Of a stretch of DNA of 64,000 nucleotides, positions 48,227-59,529 are shown in pieces. Location of the stretch: positions 620,001 through 684,000 of the forward strand of contig LNKV01000033.1 in the NCBI GenBank assembly GCA_001465935.1, in the 5' to 3' direction. The notes below the pieces were generated by a model, which ran no database searches, was not told the DNA's origin, and was given only the letters and a program-made list of their open reading frames with translations. Made by a program: the position numbers and the translations under genes. Source of the stretch: Clarireedia homoeocarpa. Taxonomy: Eukaryota; Ascomycota; Leotiomycetes; Helotiales; Rutstroemiaceae. Numbering within the stretch: position 1 is the first letter of the stretch; the number at the start of each line of letters is the position of its first letter.

Positions 48227-48951
48227 CAGAGTTGGGCACCCAGTGGAATATCCAGGATTTTCTGGGTAAAGATGCCTGATTCTGCCCTGATATAGCCATT
48301 GTTGAGGCCTTATTTGGGCGTAGAAGTGGGCAAATAGACGCACGGATCAGAAAACAAATGAGGATATACTTTTTTTTTGGGATTTTCATTTTAACACAAT
48401 AATCTACAATAATAATCTTCTATGATAGAGCTTCCTTTTGAGCAAGCTTTAAAGCTTCTGCTCGACGATTAAGTAATCTCTTATTAGCTTCCTGCCAATG
48501 CTCTCTGGCTATTACTCCACCAACAGCTTCAATTGCTTTTCTTTTCTCGGCCTCTGCTTTCTTGATGAAGGTAATAGCATATTGGCAAAAATCGACCCAG
48601 GTTGGGCACGTTGAGGGAGTAAATGAGGTTCATTGGAAGGCATTGTTGTTAATAAAAAGTAGAGAAAAGCTCTAAAGAAAGATCTGTTGGCTTCTTAGAA
48701 TATGTAATCTTAAAATTTTCATGGGTTATCATCCGAAGTGCACAGCAAGAAGTCATTATTTCCTAAATAGGCAATTCAAACTAAGCCAAGTCTGCCTCAA
48801 ACACATTTTGGTGCAATCACATATGACAATTACCCGGGGTATTCCGGATTATTCCACCAATTCCCGGATGCCATCCAGCTAACTTAGGCTGGGTTGGAAT
48901 GCCATTCCTAGAGCTCGAAAAATTCTGGGTGGAATAGGATGCCCAACTCTG
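48227..48951. mobile_element. hAT-like non-autonomous element with 8-bp target duplication
   Basis: The ends are inverted: the left end reads CAGAGTTGGGCACCC and the reverse complement of the right end reads CAGAGTTGGGCATCC, matching at the first 12 bases and the following CC. The flanks are cgtgtgag (48219-48226) and cgtgtgaa (48952-48959), an 8-bp duplication with one mismatch. CAGxGxTGGGC-type ends and 8-bp duplications are hallmarks of the hAT superfamily. At 725 bp it is too short for a full transposase, so it would need one in trans. A further gttgggcac core lies inside at 48601-48609. Confidence 0.8.
48420..48629 (-). pseudogene. Coding-like remnant inside hAT-like element
   Basis: A frame of 69 codons ends at a TAG (48422-48420). 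It begins right after an in-frame TGA and has no ATG at its head. Its content is gene-like: FCQYAITFIKKAEAEKRKAI, then EHWQEANKRLLNRRAEALKL, a charged helix. An ATG in good context at 48643 lies in the neighbouring frame, one base out of register, and that frame ends after 43 codons. It may be a remnant of a captured or element-encoded gene. Family not recognised. Confidence 0.4.
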
Positions 48952-49218
48952 CGTGTGAAATATGAATGTTAGCTAGGTTGGGCGAGAAAGAATTGCATAT
49001 GATGGTTTTTCAATGGTCCAGCCATTATAATCCCGTTGAGCACTATATTAATAACGTGAGAACGACAAGCCCTAGTCCTAGCTGCACTCCCATTACCCTC
49101 CGCGCCCTCCCACCCCGAGCATAGCTATCCATCTCAATGCCACCCAATACCCCGCTTCCAACTCTAAGTATGCAAGCAGCGTGTTTCATTTCCCCTCCGC
49201 CTTCTTCGCAATCCTCTA

Positions 49219-49392
49219 CTACCACCTATGCATCTCCTTCCGCCGCTTGTTCACACAACCATCACACATTTTGTAATGCGTGGTTCTGGTTGATTTAGTT
49301 TTGTGTTGGGAACCCTTGGCATGGCACTTTTTCTTTTTCTCCCCCATCGATTTCGTACAGTCGATACAGATATACTCATCTGTGTGGCACAT
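49219..49392 (-). CDS. Possible 57-residue Cys-rich small protein
   Basis: An ATG-to-stop frame of 58 codons. Two CxxC-like pairs, YICIDC near the start and MCDGC near the end, plus a single Cys between them, and many Lys/Arg (GEKKKKCHAKGSQHKTKS) suggest a zinc-ribbon-like small protein. No signal peptide. Overlapping frames on the same strand are longer but lack pattern. It may be an exon of a larger gene. I cannot name a family. Confidence 0.35.
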   Translation of the reverse strand: MCHTDEYICIDCTKSMGEKKKKCHAKGSQHKTKSTRTTHYKMCDGCVNKRRKEMHRW

Positions 49393-49910
49393 CTTCGGTG
49401 GTGTGTAGAGGGATAACTTAAGTATTCGAAAGATTGAGCTTTGGATTTTGGAGGAGTTTTCGAATGAGGAGTATCGTGTGATGACCGGATGTTTTGTTTA
49501 TGAGCCACCGCTCATGGAAAATACAGGCTTATATATACTTGGCAGCTACAAGAATAAAACTGCTGCGCACCACTTCGATCTCCGTCTATTGATCTTGTTG
49601 GAACCCATAAGGTCGATAAACCAGAGGCTGGAACAAGATGTAGCCACGAAGAAGTAGGCAGGCCCATATGCAGGCCCAGTATTAACACTGACGAGGAAGC
49701 AGCCCTGTGGTATGAGCCTGGTAGCCTACGGGTAAGGTTGTGCTTTCTTTATCAATATGTAATCGTCAGAATATAAATGAATCAAAGCCTGACTTTACTT
49801 TTATTTTTACTTCTTTTGAACTGTAGCTCCAACCACAGCCCACCACCACTTCTGCCGAAGAATTTGATCCCTAGTTGTAACAGTGATATTTCGCAGCATC
49901 GAAATTATAC

Positions 49911-50357
49911 ATGAGTAATGAAACCCTATACACAAGAACCTCCTTCTTGGGATCGACCCTCTGCAGAGAACAATTTAAAATTGCGATCGGACTTGAGCGA
50001 CGAGTTCAGCGGCGGTGCATGCACGTATCCGCAAAGAACGGGCTTCAGTTGGGGTTTACATCGGTCGATACACACTTCAACCCGGAGCGACACCAAGGGA
50101 TAACCTCGACACGACCTGGGATTCCCATACAGGAGCTCAATTACACGACGCGTCTCGCGCTATGTGGAGATGATGGCGCAAAATTGCGGCCCGTCGCAGC
50201 ATTTTCCCCATCCGACCCGCATGCACGAGTACCACGACCCTATATGGACCGCTCCTCTAGAATAGCCAGCCGTCCGCTCGATTACAAACAAACTTCTTCT
50301 TCTGACACCAAAGATCGCGTGAGTTTCACCCATCCTCGATACTTCTCGATACTTTAA
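49911..50357 (+). CDS. Hypothetical protein, weak evidence
   Basis: An ATG-initiated frame of 148 codons with no domain, signal peptide or membrane segment. A neighbouring frame from 49918 is open for 61 codons and looks about as plausible. Reported as the longest open frame in an otherwise empty stretch; it may well be chance. Confidence 0.2.
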   Translation: MSNETLYTRTSFLGSTLCREQFKIAIGLERRVQRRCMHVSAKNGLQLGFTSVDTHFNPERHQGITSTRPGIPIQELNYTTRLALCGDDGAKLRPVAAFSPSDPHARVPRPYMDRSSRIASRPLDYKQTSSSDTKDRVSFTHPRYFSIL

Positions 50358-50946
50358 TCAGAGGATACTGGTATGGAAAATCACTTAGGTGATGAGTTAG
50401 GTTTGGTGGGTATGCAGCAGATTCCAACTATGTATTAAAGTAAAGGAAAGGGGGGCTTTTCGGGACGATGCATTACGGTTGAGAATATACGTTGATCGTA
50501 AAATTATCAATTGTCGATGAAACACGCTGCGTATTTGATTCAGTGGCACTAGAAAGACCAAAAAAAGAGAAGCTACCAAAGTGATTGAAGATATCGACCT
50601 ATTGATTGGATGACCTGAAGCTTTTGGTAAGATCGGAGCGAAAGGTAAATATGACAATTGTTAGGCCGTAGATCATTACAAAGTATGTGTCTGCACCAAC
50701 CGATTCCCTAAGATAAGAGCGGGCGCCATCCTGAGCCGAAAAATATCAGAAAAATAACCAGTGTGTTCGCCAGTTGTACCCGAGAGGAAAAAAGAGCATC
50801 ATGGCGCACTAGCACTTGCGTCCGAGTATAGGTTCATTAGAAAGAATATCAATGAATGAACCCGATTTCCGTGCACTCCATACTACTTAACTGGTTCGCA
50901 AAACTTTTCATCAAGAACCTTAAACATCAAGAACCTTAAAATCAAA

Positions 50947-53599
50947 TTAGAACTGAGGGTAAAAGGCGCCTCCAGTAAAATCGTATCCACTTTCTATGCC
51001 GTTCTGCGGATACGGTTCTGTTACTTGTCAGCATGGCATGTCCCAATTGCGAAGCTTACGCTGCGTGAAGGTTTGACTTACCCCAGAATATGGAATCAAA
51101 CAGATCCATTGGAGACATGTTCAAGGTTTGTTCGACAGATTGGATGTCGCCCATACCCATCGTCATTTGTGGTGCGTAGTCAATGCTGGATTTTATCAGT
51201 AAGTCTTCGTACATGGAAATAAGTAACCTACGGTGGCACGATTCCATTCTGCATTGATGCCATAGCTAGCGCAGCGTTTTGGTGTTCGTAGTCGGTTTGA
51301 TCTTGCTTTTGCAAACCGTCTTGCATCGTTTGGGCCTCAGGAGCCATAACTCGTTGCTGCTCAACCACCCATCCATGATCATAAATATTTTTAAGAGCAA
51401 CCAAGGCTCTTGATAGAGGTCCACTAAGTTCGATATCCTTATCAGACTTCGAAACAGTGGACGGTTGCTCTTTGGCTGCAGTAGCAGAAAGCGCACTAAT
51501 AAGCTCGCCTTGTAATTGTCTGACTTCGGGATCTGTCTTTGTTTCACCCAATATTCCAAGGAGAACAGCAGATGATAAACCGTGGTAGGTGAAGGCCCAC
51601 GAGCGAGTCGGAATCACACTGAGAGAATGCATCTTCAGGTACATCCTGACTGTCTCTGTGAGATTTTGCTTGCACTTTTCTGCGATGAGAGCTTTCTGCG
51701 AAAGATCCATCCCGTGGGCACCACGACGGAGAGCAGGTCGACACAACACTGAGACCACGAAGGATGTATGAAGGCGGACAGCAAAATACTGTAGCCTGTC
51801 CTGTACCGTCTTGCATGCTTCTTTGATACGTAAGGCCGGAACAACCTTCTGACGTATGTTCTCCACCTCAATAGAGTTTGCGATAATCTGATCACAATCT
51901 GGTTGAGAATTCGTGCTGTCATTCTTAACAAAGTCCAACACTCGTTGACACAGATGATACATCGCTTCAGTGTAGGTAAACCCTTCAGTTAATGCTGTTG
52001 GTCGCAGAGGTACCTGACATCGAGTAATTACCGCGATAGGTGTTCTGTCGAAGGATAGGGAAAGTAAACTGTCTTGCCAAACTATCGTCCACCTGAAAAA
52101 AACGAGGCCTTTAGTTGGAAACCAGTGTCGGATGTTTAGGAGACGTACCAAAGTTTCCGGCGGGGGAGATCATTGTCATCAGATGATGTAATTCTTCCGT
52201 TTTCATTTGGACCTCTGTGAAGACCCAGAGCTTGAGCAAGTCTACACGTAAGACCAATCAAAGCCCATGAAGCCTCGGCCTTCATGTCATTAGCTAATAC
52301 GAAACCAAGAATTAAAAGAGCTTGCAACGAGTCTAGAGATGGACGAATGAGAAAATTCGACAGCCGTAGGCAATGAAATGAAGTCTGAACTGTACTCAAA
52401 ATTAGCGTTGATCGCAGACCCTTGTATTTCGGTCCATACCAAAGGACTGTGCTGCTGCCACTCGCTTGTGGTATGTGGTTTCAGCATAGTTCGATGCTAC
52501 AGCAAGGACAGCGAACAGCATTCCAAGCCAGGCTGAGGACACGCCCTTCTGTTTCGGGGGCTCCCGTTTTGCAGAGCTGCTCCGGTCTTCCAGGTAGATA
52601 CACAACTTCGACTCAAAATCATCGATATCGATGAGTAACCCCCAGAACGGTTGAACGATCTGCTTATATATCTGGAATGACCTGCAATAACGTCAGAGCT
52701 GAGCATTTCCGTGCATTGTCGACGCTTACTTCAAAACATCGCGATCAGACGGTAATGCCGAAGCAATGTCATGCCTTATCTTGTCCATATGCTCTTTCGA
52801 CATAAATGGGTATGGGGCCGACGATATCTGGAGACCCAGGATAGGCATTATGTCTTTCCGAATAACATCATGTTCGCCATCACCTGGAGATGCACCAGCT
52901 TGTGTTTCTTCGCTCAAGAACGCAGCAATAGAGTTCTGTCCGAGATATCTGGATTCATTTGGGTCATCTTCATCTACGCGATATTAGCTTCGGACTTTTG
53001 TCGGTTCGGGTAAAAAGGATTAGAGGATGGGCATCAAGTGAGGAAGTCAGACGCCGGCCGGATCACTCAAGCACAAGCGCGGTCAACCCCCCCAACTTCC
53101 AAGATATAGACAACTTGACACCCAGAACTATAACTTTGGGGAATTAATTTACCAGTTGTTCTTGGCCAACGATCATCTTCTCTTCGCCCAGAATGCTCGC
53201 TATTGCTATCTGGCGTCCGAGCCCTTTTCACGCCAGCTATCGCGGTCGGTATCGCCTTCCCGAAATCCCGATTCTTCGGATTGTACGAGCAGAGTAGAGC
53301 GTGATCCCTCTTCACACAGTTTTCGCACGGGTGTTTATTGTCACACTTGACCTTGCGTTGCCTGCAGGGCCAGCAGGCCGTCCCTAAATCTCTTCAGCAA
53401 TTGCCGGCAAATGGGCCTGGACTTGCCTCCATTTATGGAAGCAAATGCGAGCATGAGGAGAATGAAGCACGAAGCATAAAACAAACGGCCATATGGATAT
53501 AAACCTACCATAACGAACTTTGCGGTGGGAGTGAATGATCCTATTGGCCTCATCAGGGGTAATGGATGATTCGATTGGTTCTGATGGGCCTTCACTCAT
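50947..53599 (-). CDS. Zn2Cys6 transcription factor with fungal-specific TF domain
   Basis: Eight exons, 53599-53509, 53383-53153, 52973-52730, 52681-52440, 52389-52149, 52092-51232, 51185-51082 and 51017-50947, give 694 residues. The first splice creates the binuclear cluster: C34-x2-C37-x6-C44-x5-C50-x2-C53-x8-C62 (TACWPCRQRKVKC...PCENC). ESRYLGQNSIAAFL follows, a block typical of this regulator class. The middle-homology region reads CLRLSNFLIRPSLDSLQALL, MKAEASWALIGLTCRLAQAL and GLHR, then RRKLWWTIVWQDSLLSLSF. The last two small exons end FTGGAFYPQF. All introns have GT...AG ends. Nuclear, DNA-binding; targets unknown. The transporter gene 2.9 kb away, beyond the hAT-like element, is a possible but unproven target. 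Confidence 0.88.
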
Positions 53600-54520
53600 T
53601 TTTCTTGATGAAACGATCAGATCAAATTCATAAGAAAATAGTCTTTTGGAATGCCGAATGATTTCCGGAACTGGCGGGCGCTTATCTGGCTCCAGCCATC
53701 CAAGATGGATAATCTGGAATAGCGGCACACGTGATTACTGTAAGGTCTCGGCAAGTGAAGAGACGGAAAAGAAAAGCCAGACGAAGAGAAAGGTGGGATA
53801 GAGATAGATGATTCACGCTTTTACGCATAGGCTGTCTCGATCCTCAATGAACGAACCTGATTATTAAATGCTTCGCCAATTCACGAGTTGGCTGGACGTT
53901 GCAAAACAGCCCTCTCCTTTATCCCGATTCACATTACCCATTCAACAAAGATTGATGATTGGGTAAACGGCATCAACCCTATGCTATGGATACAAAGTAC
54001 TGGGCTGTGGTGGAAGAGTGATGTCATGCGAGACAATATATGCTTCGAGAATGCGGTCGGATTCGTTAGGAATTTCTGCAAGCTTCTTAGATAAGTCAAC
54101 ATAGTCAAGGAATCTTTCAACACTAAGCCGACCTGTATACAGAATTCAAACATCATGTGATTCATCTCTCCTTATCGGGCATCACCTGCGTCTCTCGATC
54201 TGAGGGGTTGCTGAATGTATTTGCATGGAACAACCAGTGCCTATGACTTTTTGTGCGCTCGGTGATTGTTGGCCGAGCCCGCAAGGGTTTGTGGCCTTCA
54301 CCAAGTCAGTGGTTAGGAGGATGACTGAATCACCCCAGGGGGAGAAGTTTTACAACTGCTCTGTTCATTCATTTACAGCTTATATAAGTATCTTCTGTCA
54401 ATTCCTAACTTCACTTCTCGTCTGACCTCGAGTTTTCAACATAACCTTTCATTCAACAGCTTCACGTACGAAACGAATAAGACCATACATCTGACCACAA
54501 ATAGGATAAACCATCTCATC
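53600..54520. other. Divergent promoter region
   Basis: This region lies between the Zn2Cys6 gene start and the His-rich hypothetical gene. A TATATAAG at 54381-54388, followed by a CT-rich stretch, probably belongs to the latter. No supported gene. Confidence 0.45.
54381..54388 (+). promoter_or_regulatory. Putative TATA element
   Basis: TATATAAG lies 133 bp before the ATG at 54521, with a CT-rich stretch in between. This is a common fungal promoter layout. Assignment by position only. Confidence 0.35.
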
Positions 54521-55504
54521 ATGTCGAGAAACATTTATAACCAACCTACTAGATATGACAATGTCTTCAGTTCGAATACGCAAGCTCCATCTCCCGATCA
54601 TGGCATCGACGCCCTAAGTCACTTGACCCAGCTCCATCGAGATGGTCAAGCACCAGCGTCAGCTTCTTCTTCTTCTTCTTCTTCTTCACGCCTCAATCCG
54701 CAGCTTCGTATCACTCAATTACAACGAGATGTCGCTCTTCCAGCCCGCAGCCAAGAATCACCATCTTATCAGTCACAGAACTCCCCGAGCTTACAAAGCG
54801 CATCCATCAGGGGGGCCGCTACAACTGCACCTGCTTCAGCTAAGAGCCACTTCAAAAACGCTCATGACTTTGCTATGGCTTCTAAGCAGGTACGCTACAA
54901 GGAGCTGTCACACCAAGAGCAGAAGGAGCAAGATACATGGGCCTCAAGCTACATCGAACATGCTGGACCGTGTCCCTCTGGCTTTGATTGGGTAAGGGTT
55001 CAACAAGGATATATTTGCAACGGCGGCCACCACTTGACAACCGATGCACTGGTTGCCGAAGGCAAAGGTGGCTTTTATCATGGCACTCTTCATGCTGGTT
55101 GGTGGGGTCCCTGCTACTCAATTACCGATACACTGATGCCAATTGATACCGGCCGGCCTGATTTGCAAGCAACCCATGAGGAGCATCCTACAGTCAAAAA
55201 CTGTCAAGCCAGAGGTGTGCCATACCCAAAGCATCTGGATCCAGACCATGTCTCCAATATCTGGAGACTTCACAGACATCGCGCTGAGCAATTTTCTGGA
55301 CATGTGACCGCCTTAGCTCTTCTAGGTACCCAAGGAGGACATGGGCAAGTAAGATATACCGCTCAACATATATCATATCATGACTCGCACTACGGATATC
55401 ATAACCATCACAGCCATGGAACCTACCACAATCATTCTGGATCTCGACTTGGTAATCCTAGGACTGGCCATCCAGGATTTTCGGATAGGTATCGCTGGTT
55501 CTAG
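54521..55504 (+). CDS. Hypothetical protein with Cys-containing core and His-rich tail
   Basis: Single exon, 327 residues. The N-terminal 115 residues are disordered with a nine-residue Ser run near 50. A core begins HQEQKEQDTWASSYIEHAG and continues CPSGFDWVRVQQGYICNGGH and AEGKGGFYHGTLHAGWWGPC. The pattern CPxGxxWxRxxxGYxCxGGxHxxxDxLxAEGKGG looks like a conserved fungal family of unknown function. The tail from about 278 is rich in His, Tyr and Gly (YHDSHYGYHNHHSHGTYHNH), which may bind metal. No signal peptide or membrane segment. Function unknown. Confidence 0.65.
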   Translation: MSRNIYNQPTRYDNVFSSNTQAPSPDHGIDALSHLTQLHRDGQAPASASSSSSSSSRLNPQLRITQLQRDVALPARSQESPSYQSQNSPSLQSASIRGAATTAPASAKSHFKNAHDFAMASKQVRYKELSHQEQKEQDTWASSYIEHAGPCPSGFDWVRVQQGYICNGGHHLTTDALVAEGKGGFYHGTLHAGWWGPCYSITDTLMPIDTGRPDLQATHEEHPTVKNCQARGVPYPKHLDPDHVSNIWRLHRHRAEQFSGHVTALALLGTQGGHGQVRYTAQHISYHDSHYGYHNHHSHGTYHNHSGSRLGNPRTGHPGFSDRYRWF

Positions 55505-56649
55505 GCTACACACGGCTCGGTAGAGATATCCACTTCAATATTCTTCTATCATGCGTGACTTTTCATCGATATTCAGTAGATAGTTCAATCAACCAATCAA
55601 CACATCCCAAAGACAGTTCTATGCATGCAAATCTTTCGTGAGATTCCAAATAGATAGATAGACATGGCCGACCTTCTAGTCTGCAAAAATGAAACCAACT
55701 ATGTGCTAAATTCGGTTTACTTTTACTTATTTCCCTTTTGACAAACGATAGACTTTTCTCGCCAGATAATCCATGGGCCATCACTTGTACTATTTTTCAG
55801 TTCGTATGTGAGAATTGTTCTGGCATTCGCCCATTCACTGCTCAAGCCCGAAACTAGCTTTGTGCGTTTTGTGGCCGAACCGACCTGCTTCAGCAAATAC
55901 GCTCATTCTTCCTTCAAAGTTCAGACATTAATTCGTACGATTTCTTCCTTGCGACTTCCGTTTTGGAATCATTATATGTACGCTACTCTCAAATCCGGAG
56001 TGCTTACCATTCAGGTAAAAATGCCGAATGGAGTGTTAAACAAAGGATCTTGCTAGCATGCTCACCCACGCGATGTAAATCTTACCAAAAAAGATTATAT
56101 AATAAACCTTATTCCCATTAAACCCCTGAAACCAGTACAGTACTTTCGGATTTTGCTCAAATTGAATGTAAACTAGCTTATACAGTTCAGCTCAACTAAT
56201 ACAACATTCTGGTAGCTAGTCTTATCACTTGACCTTACAATTTATATCTAAGATTCTGCAGTGAAAAGAGAGGCTATGGATTTTGGGAGCTTTTCAGACT
56301 ATGGATTTTGGGAGCTTTTCAGACTATGGATTTTGGGAGCTTTTCAGACTATGTATGTTCTGCTCTGACCACCTATGTATGTATGCTCGCCATGCTTGAG
56401 TTTTGGTCTGGGCAATCACCGAACCCCTCAAATCTCAGAATCACTTCTAGCAATGAGTACACAGCCTGATACTTTTGCTTCTATTCCCATTCAGCCACTT
56501 CTGAAGATTCTGCTTATTTGCGCAGGAATTCTTGTACGTGATTATACTGCTTTCAAGTCACTGCGAAATATTGTATCCTGCTTAGTAAGTTGGCGGACGG
56601 ATTCAAAACTCAAAAATAAATCGCATCGCGCGCCATAATCAATCCGACG
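55505..56649. other. Intergenic region with 25-bp tandem repeat
   Basis: No supported gene. It contains a 25-bp unit repeated three times at 56274-56348. Confidence 0.45.
56274..56353. repeat. 25-bp tandem repeat, 3.2 copies
   Basis: The unit begins ctatggattttgggagc and ends ttttcaga. It starts at 56274, 56299 and 56324 without any mismatch, and a partial copy follows. Identity of the copies suggests recent expansion. It lies about 300 bp before the AflR-like gene. Confidence 0.92.
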
Positions 56650-58139
56650 ATGCCAGACAACGCCATTGTTCGAAGGCGGGCAGCATGTGATCGATGCCAT
56701 TCACAAAAGCTTCGTTGCCATCGACAACCAAGTACGGATATATGCGAAAGGTGCGCAAAAGCTCATACGGAATGTCTGTACAGCCCATTTAGACAAAAAC
56801 CTGCGACTCTGGTGAAGTCTGTCAAGACAACTTCATCTACCGAGCGGACATACAGCGATGAAGCCGGTACTCCTAGTGTGTTACCAAACATTCCGAATGA
56901 GCTCAAGAGGAAACGCAGTTCTGAGCATGAAAATGGAGGTGGGCAAACTATTGACATTCTATAATCTGCTAGCTAATGCTGTGATGAGCAGTTCCCAGGC
57001 ATCCGTCCTTATATGAGTCTGAACGCCAAAGAGCTACCGTGATAGACAACAACTGGATAGGTGACATGAATTACCAAGAGGTAGGGTGGGAAGGGTTGGA
57101 TCTCGTCTATTTCGACAACATTTTACTTGCAGACAATCTTGTTGGGCCCTCTGCAGTTCTCGAAGGACAAGAACCGGAAAGTCAAGGAAACTGTCAGGCC
57201 GAAACAACTCAGCACCACACCACTAACTCTGAGTACCGCGGCGCAGATCAAATTTCAGAATTCGTTATGCAGACTCCATCTCGGGGCTCTGTAGTGGAGA
57301 AAGCCGTTTCCGAAATTGATTTGACCAATTCACCCATCTCTAAGACAATCAATCTTCACCACACTGTATGGCCATCGGATGAAAATGCTATCCCACGCCG
57401 GAGTCAATCTCCAATTGCTAGCAGCTGCATACAAACGTTGTCGAAGCTGGCGGTCGATCTTCATGGACATCGTATGACCGTCCCTCCTCAGTCAATACAT
57501 AAGCGCGGTTCACCATTGAATATATCCGCACCATACAGTGACTTCTCAATCGACAAAACCTTTCGACTAACGCAATCACTGGTCGATATATATCCATCGT
57601 GTATCGAAACATTCGTTACTCGAACAGCAATTCTATCATCAGCAAACTTCAGAGAAATGAATTTTGACAATTCTAGAGAACCACTCACGTCGACTGTTGC
57701 ATCCGGTGTAGTTGAAATCGACCAACCGTCAATACTCCTCATTCTATCATGCCACATGCGGCTTATAGACATATACGAAGAATTGTACAAGCATGCACAA
57801 GCCTGCATGGCCGGAGAAGGAACTGCTTGCAGTTATCAACAAACAAACCTAAGTATTCCTGCGCTTCGAATTGGATCCTATGTACCTCCCCCTTCTATGG
57901 CAGTATCGATACAAATGATGCTGCTGATGCACCTCTTAACCCAGCTTCTCGATTATGCGACACAATTGCTGACTCTGATACAACCGAGTCGGCATGCTGG
58001 AGAGACTGTAGGTATGAAGACTAGCGGGACGGAAATATCTTTGGGCACCGCTGAGAATGTCAGAAATGGAGCACGCAATATGGTTGCTCAATTCTCAAGG
58101 CTCCAGGGGACAATGAGGGAGCAGGGTATCATAGCATGA
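56650..58139 (+). CDS. AflR-like Zn2Cys6 transcription factor
   Basis: Two exons, 56650-56938 and 56992-58139, give 478 residues. The DNA-binding cluster is at the N-terminus: C13-x2-C16-x6-C23-x8-C32-x2-C35-x6-C42 (AACDRCHSQKLRCHRQ...CERCAKAHTEC), the spacing of AflR-type regulators. The C-terminal half has the aflatoxin-regulator style block LSIPALRIGSYVPPPSMAVS followed by a leucine-rich helix (MMLLMHLLTQLLDYATQLL). AflR-type factors control secondary-metabolite clusters. No polyketide synthase, NRPS or terpene gene is visible in the window. The donor (GTGGGC) is weak, but the downstream frame joins properly. Confidence 0.82.
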
Positions 58140-58822
58140 GAATGAGTGTCGCCCTGGCTTGGAAAATTACCTGTACGTGGCGACTGGTCCGTTAAAGAGA
58201 AGACATCGTATATCTTGGCGAGCTCTGTTAGATCACTTAATTTCAACACACGCAGATTGATTGCGTGGCGCCATTGTTACGGACCACCAGTAATCTTGAG
58301 TTGGCATGAATGATGGATTTTTAGACCCTTGCACCATAAAATCATCATGAAGTGCGGAGGGACATTGCGATTTTGAGCGGAATATTTAAATTCTTCGATA
58401 CGACAACCAACAACAAGATGATGACGAAAAAAACAAGCCAACGTCTCAAGTACCAAGCAGACCATAGCGAAGCCATACAACAATCATAAGCAGCAAATAA
58501 AATGACCGCCATGTCTACCAGTCTAAATATATCAACGGGCTATGATAGCCATAACAAACCATCCCAAGTCAACCCCATTAAAGATGTCTGGCCACTACAA
58601 CAGAAAGCAATCTAAATAAACCCGACGACGATGAAGATGTACAGTAACCAAAAGAAAAGACAATCAAACAACAATCCAACCACATTAAAGACGCGACAGC
58701 GAAAGGAGGAAAGCAACGAGACCAGCGACATCGTACAGCGCTGCCGTAGGAACAGAAAAAATTAAACTTTGAGCAGGAACAAAGCGATTTCAGATAGAGA
58801 TGACGATCGCTTAGTCTGAGCT
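58140..58822. other. Intergenic region, convergent 3' ends
   Basis: This region lies between the AflR-like stop and the stop of the minus-strand hypothetical gene. No supported gene. Confidence 0.4.
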
Positions 58823-59529
58823 TTAGGCACTCGTCATTTCTCTCTCCAAACCCTGCACACAGGCGCCGGAAGCCACTGATGATGGAACCGTCCCCGAACT
58901 GGATCCGTCGGTGGGACGGGCGGCTGGATGATATGCCGCCTTGATACACTTTTTAGGCGATGTATCTTCTGTCTGGTCTGGATCATGATATATCACAATA
59001 TAATCATCTTTGCTCCCTTGGGACCACAGTGCTCGTACAGCTCCTTTCTTAAGTGGGGGATTGCCTTCCTTGGGTTGCCATGTTGTCTGTCGGTCAGGAA
59101 TTAAGGGCGCATGGAGCCAGCAATGCAGAGAATAGACTTGACTACACATGGTTGCTGGGTGTGGGACGATTATATTTTCGCGGTTTTTAAAATGAGTGAC
59201 CAATGGCTTTTTCTCGGCATCGATTATCCGAGCCATCTGCTCGTCCGCGTCGCGTTTGTACATCCATGTCTTGGAGTTAGAGTCTTCCTCATCCGATCTG
59301 ACACCTCTGAAGCTGAACTGGTAGCTGTTAGGATCTAACTGATGCTACAAAAGACTGAATTGGTTATAATACGTACGTGAGATGACGCCGTAAACGGCGT
59401 ATGCATTAGCGTCGTTGGGGTTCTTCCAGAGCCAGGGACGATGCAGTTAATGAAATTTAATGGTGGGGAACGTTGTCCACGTGAAGTTTGCCTCGAGCCA
59501 TACTCTTCGTTTTCTGATACTGTTGGCAT
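58823..59529 (-). CDS. Hypothetical protein
   Basis: Model of two exons, 59529-59377 and 59338-58823, 222 residues. The frame on each side looks coding: PPLNFINCIVPGSGRTPTTL before the junction, and SYQFSFRGVRSDEEDSNSKT then MARIIDAEKKPLVTHFKNRE after it. The proposed intron (GTACGT...ATCAG) is only 38 bp, shorter than the others here, so either the junction or the start may be wrong. No domain, signal peptide or membrane segment recognised. The C-terminus is Ser/Thr/Pro-rich. Function unknown. Confidence 0.45.

Larger units (their letters stand above)
48084..50946. other. 2.9-kb region with transposon insertion
   Basis: It holds the hAT-like element at 48227-48951, a possible 57-residue Cys-rich protein at 49219-49392 and a weak frame at 49911-50357. 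The remainder shows nothing I can support. Confidence 0.45.
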
